From Hyphomicrobiaceae bacterium UBA4118 (lineage in GTDB: Bacteria; Pseudomonadota; Alphaproteobacteria; Rhizobiales; Methyloligellaceae), in NCBI GenBank assembly GCA_002383105.1, contig DFXC01000048.1, positions 12,807-30,951 on the forward strand: a stretch of 18,145 bases of DNA. Direction: 5' to 3'. Position numbers and translations under genes: made by a program. A model generated the notes under the pieces. That model saw nothing but the letters and a program-made list of their open reading frames with translations, was not told where the DNA came from and did not search any database. How positions within the stretch are numbered: position 1 is the first letter of the stretch; every line of letters starts with the position of its first letter. Positions 1 to 6,646 of the stretch are shown one piece after another.

Positions 1-5
1 CGAGG

Positions 6-27
6 AGGGGCAGGAGGCCACGCCCCT
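6..27 (+). terminator. hairpin upstream of wrbA
   Basis: AGGGGC at 6-11 pairs with GCCCCT at 22-27 around a 10-base loop and is followed by a very short T run (27-29). It may be the intrinsic terminator of a gene lying left of the window, read on the plus strand. The T run is too short for a firm call. Confidence 0.3.
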
Positions 28-52
28 TTGACAGCATGCGGGGGCACTATCG

Positions 53-667
53 ATGGCTGACACAGCACGACTGCTCGTTCTTTATCACTCATCCTACGGA
101 CACACCGAGACACTGGCTTATGCCGTCGCTCATGGCGTGCGCGCCGTCGAGGGCGTGCATGTCAGCGTCAAGCGCGTGCCCGAGCTGATGCCTGAGGAGT
201 TCATGCGCGACGCCGGCATGAAGGTCGATCAGGCCGCCCCCTTCGCCGATCCGCAAGAGCTCGCCAATTACGACGGCGTCATTTTCGGCACGCCGACCCG
301 CTTCGGCAACATGAGCTCGCAGATGCGGAACTTCCTCGACCAGACCGGACCGCTGTGGGTCAGCGGCGCATTGATCGGCAAGGTCGGCAGCGTCTTCACC
401 TCGACCTCGACCGGCGGCGGCAACGAGACGACGATCGTCTCCTTCCATTTTACCTTGCTGCATCACGGCATGATCATTGTCGGGCTGCCTTATTCAGCGC
501 CCGATCTCCCCGACATCAGCGAGGTCAGGGGCGGCTCGCCCTATGGCGCCGGCACCATCGCCGCGCCTGACGGCTCGCGGCTCCCCTCGCAGAAGGAGCT
601 GAACCTGGCGAGCTTCCAGGGTCATCACGTGGCGAAGATCACCAAGCGCCTCGCGGCCTCGGAGTGA
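53..667 (+). CDS. wrbA: NAD(P)H:quinone oxidoreductase, WrbA type
   Basis: WrbA is an FMN-binding, flavodoxin-like cytosolic enzyme that reduces quinones by two electrons and protects against redox cycling. The 204-residue product is the usual family length (about 200). The FMN phosphate loop is visible as [12 protein letters not shown] (residues 11-22), followed by the [20 protein letters not shown] segment (79-98) and the [12 protein letters not shown] loop (116-127), all WrbA signatures. The C-terminal [12 protein letters not shown] segment is also typical. The ATG at 53 is used; a GGGGG stretch about 8 bases upstream could serve as a weak ribosome site. It stands alone on the plus strand and faces the Nudix gene. 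No regulatory site was recognised upstream because the window begins 52 bases before it. Confidence 0.95.
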   Translation: MADTARLLVLYHSSYGHTETLAYAVAHGVRAVEGVHVSVKRVPELMPEEFMRDAGMKVDQAAPFADPQELANYDGVIFGTPTRFGNMSSQMRNFLDQTGPLWVSGALIGKVGSVFTSTSTGGGNETTIVSFHFTLLHHGMIIVGLPYSAPDLPDISEVRGGSPYGAGTIAAPDGSRLPSQKELNLASFQGHHVAKITKRLAASE

Positions 668-679
668 TTTCCGCGAGTG

Positions 680-710
680 CCTCGGCCTCCCCCCTTTCGG
701 GAGAGCGAGG
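680..710. terminator. bidirectional hairpin between wrbA and the Nudix gene
   Basis: CCTCG (680-684) pairs with CGAGG (706-710), and CTCCC pairs with GGGAG inside it, separated by a symmetric two-base mismatch and closed by a CCCTTTC loop. It lies between two convergent stop codons, a position suited to a shared terminator. No U tract follows on either strand, so Rho-independent activity is uncertain. Confidence 0.4.
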
Positions 711-717
711 AATGCGA

Positions 718-1203
718 TCACCACAGCGCGCTCAACGGGGCCTCGTCGAAAATCTCGGCGAGGCGCTTCCGCGTGCCGGGATCGGTGAGCGCCGGCAAGT
801 CCCCTCGCTCGAACATTCCCGCTTCGGCGATCTCTCCCCGTTTCCAGTAGTTTGCGGGCCGTTGCCAATGGCGCACGACGAACACGGCGATATGGTCGCC
901 CGCGAAGTTCGCGAAATTGGAGAAGATGCCGTGCAGCTCCACCGGGCCGGTGAGGCTCACGCCGACCTCCTCCTCGAGCTCGCGGGCCAGCGCCGTCTCG
1001 AACGTCTCGCCCCATTCGACGCCGCCCCCCGGGAACCACCAGCCCGGCCGGTAGCCATGGCGCACGAGAAGTACGCGGCCGTCGCCGTCGATGACCGCCC
1101 CTTGCGCACCGAGCGTCATTCCCCGGCGCATGCGCCAGATCGGCCGGAACATCGCCGTCAGAATGCGATTGGGCCGCAGACGTTGTAGGAAGGTCCGCTT
1201 CAG
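718..1203 (-). CDS. Nudix hydrolase
   Basis: Nudix enzymes hydrolyse nucleoside diphosphates linked to another moiety, using a metal bound by the Nudix box. The box is complete here: GGGVEWGETFETALARELEE followed by EVG fits GX5EX7REUXEEXGU. Substrate cannot be told from sequence. The start is unusual. A strong AGGAGG lies five bases before a CTG at 1203, which gives LKRTFLQRLRPNR and a 161-residue protein with a normal-looking N-terminus. The first ATG in frame (1152) has no Shine-Dalgarno sequence and would give 144 residues; a GTG at 1227 also lacks one. I prefer CTG but this is inference. The gene is divergent from the metallophosphoesterase, leaving 39 bases between starts, so each promoter must lie inside or very near the other gene. 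Confidence 0.88.
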   Translation of the reverse strand: MKRTFLQRLRPNRILTAMFRPIWRMRRGMTLGAQGAVIDGDGRVLLVRHGYRPGWWFPGGGVEWGETFETALARELEEEVGVSLTGPVELHGIFSNFANFAGDHIAVFVVRHWQRPANYWKRGEIAEAGMFERGDLPALTDPGTRKRLAEIFDEAPLSALW

Positions 1204-1242
1204 CCTTGCCTCCTCGCTCTGGCCCACGCTAAGGGAGCGCTT

Positions 1243-2157
1243 GTGTTCACCCTCGCCCATCTCTCCGACATCCATCTGAGCCCCATGCCGCGGGCCAAGC
1301 GCGGCGATCTCATGGGCAAGCGTATGCTCGGATACGTCAATTGGCATCGCGGGCGCAAGCTCGTGCACCGGCGCGACGTGCTCGACGTGCTGACCCGCGA
1401 CCTCATCGAGCGGAAGCCCGACCACATCGCCGTCACCGGGGACCTCGTCAATCTCGGCCTGCCCGAGGAATTCCTCCGCGCCGCGGAATGGCTGCATCAT
1501 CTCGGACCGCCAACGCAAGTCACGGCGATCCCCGGCAACCATGACGCCTATGTCAGGCTGCACCCCGAGAGCGGGACGCGACACTGGCAGCCTTATATGC
1601 AGGCAAACGCGGCGGGTGAGCTGCTGGTGCCGACGCCGCCCACGCTTTTTCCCTTCGTGCGGCGCTTCGGCGACGTCGCCATCGTGGCTCTGTCATCGGC
1701 CGTACCAACCATGCCATTCGTCGCCGCGGGCAAGATCGGCTCGACCCAGCGCGCGTTGCTCGCTGAGGCCCTGGCGAGGCTCGGGCGCGAAGATCTGTTT
1801 CGCGTGGTGCTGATCCACCACCCTCCCCTTCCCGGCCAAGCGAGCTGGCGCCGTGGGCTTCGCGATGCCGGCAGGCTGCGCAACGTTCTGAGGACGCATG
1901 GCGTCGAGCTCGTGCTGCATGGCCACAATCACGAGCAGAAGATGCTTGAGCTCGACACCGCGAGCGGGCCGGCCATCGTCGTCGGCGTGCCTTCGGCATC
2001 GGAGGCCGTGGAGGGGCGCATTCCCGCCGCCCGCTATAACGAATATTCAATCGCGCGGACCAATGGCGGGTGGCGTTGCGAGATGGTTGGGCGCTCGGTC
2101 GCGGCGGCCCCTGAGCACGTCTGGGAAAGCGAGCGCCGCGTGCTCAGGGAACGGTGA
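1243..2157 (+). CDS. calcineurin-like metallophosphoesterase
   Basis: A 304-residue protein with the full dinuclear-metal phosphoesterase set: DIH (9-11), GDLVN (66-70), GNHD (98-101), the LIHHPP histidines (about 191-195) and GHNH (227-230). Members of this family hydrolyse phosphomonoesters or cyclic nucleotides in the CpdA/Icc-like branch; the actual substrate cannot be read from sequence. No signal peptide is visible, so it is probably cytosolic. The start is GTG at 1243, chosen because AAGGGAG lies five bases upstream and because the product then opens directly with the FTLAHLSDIHL strand typical of the family. Its last 14 bases overlap the last bases of the convergent gene that ends at 2144. 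Confidence 0.92.
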   Translation: MFTLAHLSDIHLSPMPRAKRGDLMGKRMLGYVNWHRGRKLVHRRDVLDVLTRDLIERKPDHIAVTGDLVNLGLPEEFLRAAEWLHHLGPPTQVTAIPGNHDAYVRLHPESGTRHWQPYMQANAAGELLVPTPPTLFPFVRRFGDVAIVALSSAVPTMPFVAAGKIGSTQRALLAEALARLGREDLFRVVLIHHPPLPGQASWRRGLRDAGRLRNVLRTHGVELVLHGHNHEQKMLELDTASGPAIVVGVPSASEAVEGRIPAARYNEYSIARTNGGWRCEMVGRSVAAAPEHVWESERRVLRER

Positions 2158-2707
2158 GCCAGACGGCTGCGAACAGGCCTGCCGCGCCAGTGAGAAGGCC
2201 GATGGCGAAGGCCGCGATGACCACGCCCATCCCGGCGCCTAAGGGCGCTGTGTCGCCCCCGATCACCCCTGCGCGCGTGGGCTCGAGCAGCGCCGCCTCG
2301 ATACGCTCCCGGCGCACGATCTCCCGCGCCATGTAGCGCGTGATGCGCTCGGTCATGTCGGCGACGCTGTTCGAGCTGAACAGCGTCCGCCTTCCGTTCT
2401 CGCTGTTGCGCACGAAGAGATAGGTGCCGCTGCCGTCGTCGACCGCCGCATAGGTGAAGAGGTCAATCCATAGCCGCGCCGGTCGGCTCGGCACGAGAGC
2501 GAGGTTGAACCGGTCGTCATGCGGCGGGAGTTCGGCGAACACGGCTTCGAGCTCGGCCTTGAGCAACTCGAGCCGCGCGATCTCGCCATCGCGAAGGTCG
2601 GCGGTGCGATCGAGATGCTCGGCCTCTTCGAGGCGCGCCTTGCGGATCGCCTCCCGCAAGGAGCGGCTCGCGGCTGGCCGCGCTATGGTCTTGACGCTCT
2701 CTTCCAT
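2144..2707 (-). CDS. uncharacterised protein with a C-terminal membrane segment
   Basis: 187 residues, not recognised as a named family. The N-terminal third (about 15-60) is rich in Arg, Glu and Leu and likely helical or coiled coil; the middle (about 68-115) looks like a mixed alpha/beta domain with WIDLFTYAAVDD and GTYLFVRNSENGRR; the C-terminus (about 155-184) is one or two closely spaced membrane helices rich in Gly and Ala. This suggests a cytosolic domain anchored by its tail. It lies 94 bases downstream of the large membrane protein on the same strand, so the two may be co-transcribed. The convergent overlap with the metallophosphoesterase is 14 bases. The function is unknown. Confidence 0.75.
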   Translation of the reverse strand: MEESVKTIARPAASRSLREAIRKARLEEAEHLDRTADLRDGEIARLELLKAELEAVFAELPPHDDRFNLALVPSRPARLWIDLFTYAAVDDGSGTYLFVRNSENGRRTLFSSNSVADMTERITRYMAREIVRRERIEAALLEPTRAGVIGGDTAPLGAGMGVVIAAFAIGLLTGAAGLFAAVWLTVP

Positions 2708-2801
2708 CCCCGTAGCCTTTTGGCTTTAGGGCTCAGCATATCGCTCCAAGGGGCGGAAATGCGACAGAAATGTGCTGCCCGCAACGTCAGGCGAAAAGCC
2801 G

Positions 2802-4157
2802 CTATTTCGACGCGAGAACGACGGATGCACGGGCATCGTCGAACCACTTGTCGATGGCCGTGTCGATATTGGCCTCGAGGCTCGATTTCCAGGTGGCGAC
2901 GGTGGCATCGAGCGCCTCCTCGTTGGCGGCAACGAAGCTCTCGCGGTTGAACGCTTCGTTCGCCGAGTTGCTGAGATAATCCACAGCAGCCCCGATCACC
3001 ACGCCGAGCGCGGCGCCGACCACCTGCCCGCCCATCGGCTGGACGACGGTTCCAGCCACGGCACCCTGCTCGGCGAAGGCAAGCCGCGTGCCGAGCGAGG
3101 TGGCGACGCGCCGCGATAGCTGCCCGAAGCTCTGCGCGAGCACGCCGTTGATAGCGGGCCCGAGCGCCAGCGCACCCACGGTGCCGCCGGCAGCCGCAGC
3201 GCCGATGCCGGCCACGCCGTCGAAGGCGCGGTCTTCCATGAGATAGACCGGCGCCTTCCATTTCTGCGCGTCCCAATCGAGCTTCACATTGGTCATCGGG
3301 GTCGCCGGGGGAATGTCCTCGAGATGGTCGGTATGTTTGGCGAGGAACAGCTGGAGGCGCATGTCGCCATTGGCGATCACCCGCCGGTAGCTGTCATGAG
3401 CGTGGCGCACCGCCTGCTCGACACCCTTGGTGATGGTCTCATCGCGGAGTTCGGGCTTCAGCACCTGCTCCTTGTAGTTCTTCAGGAAGTAATCCTTGAC
3501 GTCGGCCTCGATAGCCTCGTTCAGCGACTCGTATTTGCCGGCCTCGAAGAAGCGGGTGATGGCTGAGCTGATGGTCTCCTTTAGCACCACATAGGAGCGC
3601 TTCCACTCGAAGTACCAATCGGCGTAGCCCGAGATCGCCGGCTCGCGATCCTGGAAGGCAAGGGCGAAGGTGCGATCGAGGTCCTCGTGCGCCGACTTCT
3701 TGATGCGCGCCCGCTCCTCGTCGAGCATCAGGATGGTGTCGTTGACGAACTTGTCGGCCTCCGACTTGCTCGCCACCACCTTATGCAAGCTGCCGTCGAC
3801 ATCCTTGATGACGAGATCGACGGCATCGGGCGGCAGGCTCTGATCGCCGAAGAAGATATCGAGAATGCTGTTGTCGGCATGCACCGTGGCGGTGTGGTCG
3901 AGATGCCGCTGGTAGCTTTTGTAGAAAGTGGTGCCGAGGGACAGCAGCGCATAAGTCGAGAGCACGATGGCAATCGACACGCCGATGGGCCTGAGCAGCA
4001 TGCCGAGCGCGCTTGGGCGGACCACCTTCTCGCGCAGGCGCCGGGACTGCCGCTCGACCTTTGAGCGTTTGGCAGGCGGATCGATGATCTCAGCAACCCC
4101 ATCGCCGGGATGGGCAACAAGGGCGGCGCCTTGGCGTTTGGGCATATCGTGCAGCAT
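2802..4157 (-). CDS. uncharacterised membrane protein with glycine-zipper C-terminal region
   Basis: About 451 residues from the ATG at 4157 (or 447 from the ATG at 4145); neither start has a clear ribosome site. An upstream extension to 4292 has no support. Layout: basic cytosolic N-terminus (about 1-50), one membrane helix (PIGVSIAIVLSTYALLSLG), a long charged region of about 230 residues (EERARIKKSAHEDLDRTF and others, probably helical), then two Gly/Ala-rich hydrophobic stretches (IGAAAAGGTVGALALGPAI and QVVGAALGVVIGAAVDYLS) with GxxxG spacing that resembles glycine zippers, and a charged tail. I do not recognise the family. The next gene downstream also has a Gly/Ala-rich membrane tail, so a two-protein membrane unit is possible but unproven. 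Confidence 0.75.
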   Translation of the reverse strand: MLHDMPKRQGAALVAHPGDGVAEIIDPPAKRSKVERQSRRLREKVVRPSALGMLLRPIGVSIAIVLSTYALLSLGTTFYKSYQRHLDHTATVHADNSILDIFFGDQSLPPDAVDLVIKDVDGSLHKVVASKSEADKFVNDTILMLDEERARIKKSAHEDLDRTFALAFQDREPAISGYADWYFEWKRSYVVLKETISSAITRFFEAGKYESLNEAIEADVKDYFLKNYKEQVLKPELRDETITKGVEQAVRHAHDSYRRVIANGDMRLQLFLAKHTDHLEDIPPATPMTNVKLDWDAQKWKAPVYLMEDRAFDGVAGIGAAAAGGTVGALALGPAINGVLAQSFGQLSRRVATSLGTRLAFAEQGAVAGTVVQPMGGQVVGAALGVVIGAAVDYLSNSANEAFNRESFVAANEEALDATVATWKSSLEANIDTAIDKWFDDARASVVLASK

Positions 4158-4183
4158 GTCTTGTGACACTCGGAGGCCGATCC

Positions 4184-4195
4184 TAACAGGTGTTA
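4184..4195. promoter_or_regulatory. short inverted repeat upstream of the large membrane protein
   Basis: TAACA (4184-4188) and TGTTA (4191-4195) form a small inverted repeat about 30 bases before the start at 4157. A TATATG sequence on the minus strand lies just upstream (about 4212-4217) and could be a -10 element, but the matching -35 is poor. Operator function is a guess. Confidence 0.2.
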
Positions 4196-4315
4196 ACCCA
4201 GACCGCTTCCATATAGGCCTTTGCGGTTGAGCTTGAAAGGCTCGGGCTGATTGCCTTTCCTTACATTTCGGAAAGCGCGTAGCTCGTGGCATCCGCTCGG
4301 CTGGGGATTTGCGGT

Positions 4316-4333
4316 TTGCCGCCGACGCGGCAA
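4316..4333 (-). terminator. hairpin after the PII-membrane protein pair
   Basis: TTGCCGC (4316-4322) and GCGGCAA (4327-4333) form a perfect seven-base stem with a four-base loop, about 18 bases beyond the stop codon at 4351 on the minus strand. The position suits a terminator for the PII operon. There is no U tract. Confidence 0.45.
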
Positions 4334-4350
4334 GCCGATCCTAGCTTCGC

Positions 4351-4734
4351 TCAGACCTGGGCGTGGGAGATTTCGGCCACGATGACTGACGCGCCCCATC
4401 TGATCACCAGGAACAGCACGACGGCGAGACTGAGGTTGACGGTCCTGTTGAGCCGGTCAGCGAGCCGCTTGTCCTCCAGGAAGCTGAAGAGGTTGATGTA
4501 CCACTGGTCGGCATAAGAGAGGCAATAGAGAAAGATCACGCCGAGCGCGAACTCGTGGAGATAGAACAGCACCGTGCTGCCGGATTTCTCGTAAAAATAT
4601 TTCAGCCCTCCGACCAGGACGAAATTGCGCAGGAGGTCGAAGAACCACTGCGCGAAATTGCGCACCAGATCGAGAAGGTTGATCTCCCCTTCGGGCCGCA
4701 CCAGGAGCTGTTGCCGGTAGCTGCTGAAATCCAC
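4351..4734 (-). CDS. small uncharacterised membrane protein paired with PII
   Basis: 127 residues from a GTG start at 4734, chosen because GAGGT lies four bases upstream and the gene then begins 35 bases after the PII stop. The N-terminal part (about 20-45) is an amphipathic or re-entrant helix (LLDLVRNFAQWFFDLLRNFV). Membrane helices follow at about 53-72 (TVLFYLHEFALGVIFLYCLS) and 100-120 (NLSLAVVLFLVIRWGASVIV), joined by a charged loop with FLEDKRLADRLNR. I do not recognise the family and see no ammonium or bicarbonate transporter signature. It occupies the place next to a PII gene where amtB normally stands, so it is a candidate target or partner of that PII protein; this is inference from position only. 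Confidence 0.72.
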   Translation of the reverse strand: MDFSSYRQQLLVRPEGEINLLDLVRNFAQWFFDLLRNFVLVGGLKYFYEKSGSTVLFYLHEFALGVIFLYCLSYADQWYINLFSFLEDKRLADRLNRTVNLSLAVVLFLVIRWGASVIVAEISHAQV

Positions 4735-4769
4735 GGAGACCTCGCGATCCGAGCGGCAGCGACCGCTGC

Positions 4770-5108
4770 TTAGAGCGCGGCGGCGCCCATCTCGCCGGTG
4801 CGCACGCGCATGACGCCTTCGAGATCGAGCACAAACACCTTGCCGTCTCCGATGTGGCCGGTCCTGGCGGCATTGCCGATCGCCTCGACCACGGCATCGG
4901 CGATCGCAGCGTCTACGGCGATCTCGAGCTTCACCTTGGGGACGTACTGCATGGTGTATTCGGCGCCGCGATAGATCTCGGTATGGCCCTTCTGCCGCCC
5001 GAAGCCGCGCACCTCGCTCACCGTCAGGCCTTGCACGCCGATGCCCGCGAGGGCCTCGCGCACGGCCTCGAGCTGGTGCGGCTGAATCACTGCAATGATG
5101 TATTTCAT
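4770..5108 (-). CDS. PII nitrogen regulatory protein (GlnB/GlnK family)
   Basis: PII proteins are homotrimeric sensors of 2-oxoglutarate, ATP and ADP that bind and control enzymes, regulators and transporters. The product from the ATG at 5108 is exactly the canonical 112 residues. All key positions fall at their usual numbers: Q39 and K40 in GFGRQKG, Y51 of the T-loop (RGAEY), K58, the GDGK nucleotide loop at 87-90, and R101 and R103. Position 85 is His where Lys is common. Y51 is present, so uridylylation is possible. AAGGA precedes the start. The neighbour is neither amtB nor glnA, so I leave glnB versus glnK open. No sigma-54 -24/-12 element was found upstream. Confidence 0.93.
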   Translation of the reverse strand: MKYIIAVIQPHQLEAVREALAGIGVQGLTVSEVRGFGRQKGHTEIYRGAEYTMQYVPKVKLEIAVDAAIADAVVEAIGNAARTGHIGDGKVFVLDLEGVMRVRTGEMGAAAL

Positions 5109-5298
5109 GACACTCGTCCTTATCACCTAGTGTAGCCGCATTCGCCGTGAGTCCTGAAACGCCGCCGACCATAGCAAAGCGGGGGCGATCAAGGTGAGTT
5201 GAATTAAAGTCTGTCCACCAACGCTTCTCCCTCTCGCGAGCCTATCTCGCCGAGAGCGAGCTCGGCGACATGCGCCACAATCCAGAGGCGAGGCGTGG

Positions 5299-5304
5299 TA
5301 TAGT
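5299..5304 (+). promoter_or_regulatory. candidate -10 element of greB
   Basis: TATAGT ends only six bases before the ATG at 5311, and no Shine-Dalgarno sequence lies at the usual distance. If this is the real -10, transcription would start at or within a base of the ATG and give a leaderless mRNA. The sequence 17 bases upstream is a poor -35 match. Confidence 0.3.
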
Positions 5305-5310
5305 GCCCTC

Positions 5311-5775
5311 ATGAGCAAGGCCTTTACCAAGGAGGCCGAAGGCGGGGAGGTCTATGACGACCTGCCCGACCGGCCGGTCTCGCCCTACAACCTCGTCACC
5401 CCGAAGGGGCTCGCGATGATCGAGGCCGAGCTCGCACGCCTGCACATCGACCACGCTCAGGCGCAAGAGGCTGATGACAGGCCGCGGCTTGCCAAGGTCA
5501 ATCGGGACTTACGCTATTGGACCTCGCGCCGGGCGACCGCCCAGGTGGTTGAGCCGCCGAGCGACGCCGCCGAGGTCCATTTCGGCTCGACGGTGACGAT
5601 CGAGCGCGAGGACGGCCGCCGCCAAACCTACCGGATCGTCGGAGAGGACGAGGCGGACCCGTCACTCGGCACGCTGTCTTATGTTTCGCCCGTGGCGCAA
5701 GCGCTGACAGGGAAGCAGGTCGGCGATATCGTGCAAGCCGGCGCCGCGGAAGCCACGATCCTCAAGATTGCTTAG
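5311..5775 (+). CDS. greB: GreA/GreB-family transcription elongation factor, short coiled coil
   Basis: Gre factors enter the RNA polymerase secondary channel and stimulate cleavage of backtracked RNA. The 154-residue product opens with MSKAFTKE and has the LPDRPVSPYNLVTPKGL entry typical of GreB, an N-terminal helical region (about 35-75) and a C-terminal FKBP-like domain (about 88-154) with FGSTVTIE and the closing VAQALTGKQVGD motif. The coiled coil is shorter than in Escherichia coli GreA/GreB, and the usual acidic tip (D-L-S-E-N type) is not visible; the region reads ADDRPRLAKVNRDLRYW. It may therefore bind polymerase without the classical cleavage activity. Its stop overlaps the convergent PHA gene by 14 bases. 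A TATAGT box very close to the start suggests a leaderless message. Confidence 0.88.
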   Translation: MSKAFTKEAEGGEVYDDLPDRPVSPYNLVTPKGLAMIEAELARLHIDHAQAQEADDRPRLAKVNRDLRYWTSRRATAQVVEPPSDAAEVHFGSTVTIEREDGRRQTYRIVGEDEADPSLGTLSYVSPVAQALTGKQVGDIVQAGAAEATILKIA

Positions 5776-6094
5776 TGGGCTTGGTCGGCTTCTCCAGCAT
5801 CAGTTTGCCCTGCCTCTGCACGAGCGCCTTCGCCTTGTTGGCGAGCAGCGAGAGCATCCAGGGGAGCTGCACCTCAAGCCGCACGTGATCGTCGGCGACG
5901 TCCACCGTGCCGGTGGTGGACTGCCCGAGCAAACTTGCGCTGAAGTCGAGATGGTCACCCGCCCACTCGTCCTTGAGCACGACGAACTTCTCGCCCAAGG
6001 TCGAGCGCACATTGCCGAAGCCGGCTTTCAGGCGCCTGACGGCTTCCGCCTTGCCGAGCTTGTGGGGGATGGTGACGACGACAGGCTGGGACAT
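5762..6094 (-). CDS. polyhydroxyalkanoate-system (PHA granule region) family protein
   Basis: 110 residues matching, from memory of the family, the short 'putative polyhydroxyalkanoic acid system' proteins: opening VVVTIPHKLGKAEAVRRLKA, then a central strand-rich part with DVADDHVRLEVQLPWMLSLL, and a Lys-rich tail. Members are found near PHA granule genes or on their own; the molecular role is not established, though the fold resembles a small ligand-binding or START-like beta domain. No signal peptide or membrane helix is seen. No other PHA gene lies in the window. The ATG at 6094 is preceded only by a weak GAAAG. It converges on greB with a 14-base overlap. Confidence 0.8.
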   Translation of the reverse strand: MSQPVVVTIPHKLGKAEAVRRLKAGFGNVRSTLGEKFVVLKDEWAGDHLDFSASLLGQSTTGTVDVADDHVRLEVQLPWMLSLLANKAKALVQRQGKLMLEKPTKPTKQS

Positions 6095-6303
6095 CTTTCG
6101 GAAACCTCTCGCGTGACGCGGGCGCCAAATTCCTTCCTCATGTGGGGGAACCGCCGCCCAACTACCAGAGGGGTCGTGAACTCCCCCGCATGGCGCCTCC
6201 TTAGGTGTATAAAGGCAGAAGCTCGTAAAGAGCGAGAGGCTCGAGGCCTCTCAGCTTGGCCCTCGCCATGCGCGGTCTGGCCATTGAAAGATAAAGGGAG
6301 ACC

Positions 6304-6456
6304 ATGAAAACCAAACCTAAAGCTGCACTCACACCGGCCCAGAAGGGCGCGTTGACTCGAAAACGACGCGCGGCGGGTCGCAAGGCCGCGACTACGCGCA
6401 AGCGACGCGAAGCGGCTCGCAAGGCCGCAGTGACGCGCGCCAAAAATAAGCGCTGA
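6304..6456 (+). CDS. 50-residue highly basic Lys/Arg/Ala peptide
   Basis: An ATG at 6304 follows a strong AAAGGGAG site and opens a 50-codon frame ending in TGA at 6454-6456. The product begins MKTKPKAALTPAQKGALTRK and has no aspartate, one glutamate and no aromatic or cysteine residue. About a third is Lys or Arg. It contains an imperfect repeat: GRKAATTRKRR, then ARKAAVTRAKN. This composition resembles the C-terminal tails of bacterial histone H1-like proteins or short nucleic-acid-binding peptides, so DNA or RNA binding is a reasonable guess, but no family was recognised. The longer frame on the opposite strand here (6201-6581) has poor composition and no ribosome site, so I treat it as a shadow. 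Confidence 0.7.
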   Translation: MKTKPKAALTPAQKGALTRKRRAAGRKAATTRKRREAARKAAVTRAKNKR

Positions 6457-6548
6457 GCAGCGCGGCCTCCACTCTTTCGTGAGGAGCGTGCGGCGCGCTC
6501 ATTCCGAAAATGCCAAACCTCTGTCGTGCTTGCTCCTGCATTCCCGGT

Positions 6549-6578
6549 CGCCCGTGGCGGCGAAAGCAGGAACGGGCG
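6549..6578. terminator. inverted repeat between convergent genes
   Basis: CGCCCGT (6549-6555) and ACGGGCG (6572-6578) are perfectly complementary over seven bases with a 16-base loop. They lie in the 190-base space between the basic peptide gene and the convergent secreted-protein gene. The rest of that space holds nothing else I can name. Confidence 0.3.
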
Positions 6579-6646
6579 CAAAGGCTCTTAGGTCCTTACG
6601 CCCGCTTGCGTCGACCGAACGTCAATGAGCCTGCACGATGCCGAGC

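Noticed and set aside
28..52. TTGACA at 28-33 as a wrbA -35 element
   Set aside because: No -10 hexamer at 16-18 bases; the position 17 bases downstream falls on the start codon.
4158..4292. N-terminal extension of the large membrane protein up to 4292
   Set aside because: The added 45 residues are basic and unstructured, lack a ribosome site and cover the likely promoter and operator region.
5109..5310. Sigma-54 promoter upstream of the PII gene
   Set aside because: A TTTGCT stretch is present but the GG expected 10 bases before the GC is missing, so the -24/-12 rule is not met.
6201..6581. Minus-strand open frame of 126 codons opposite the basic peptide
   Set aside because: Arg/Ala-rich shadow with no ribosome site; the plus-strand 50-codon frame has a strong site instead.
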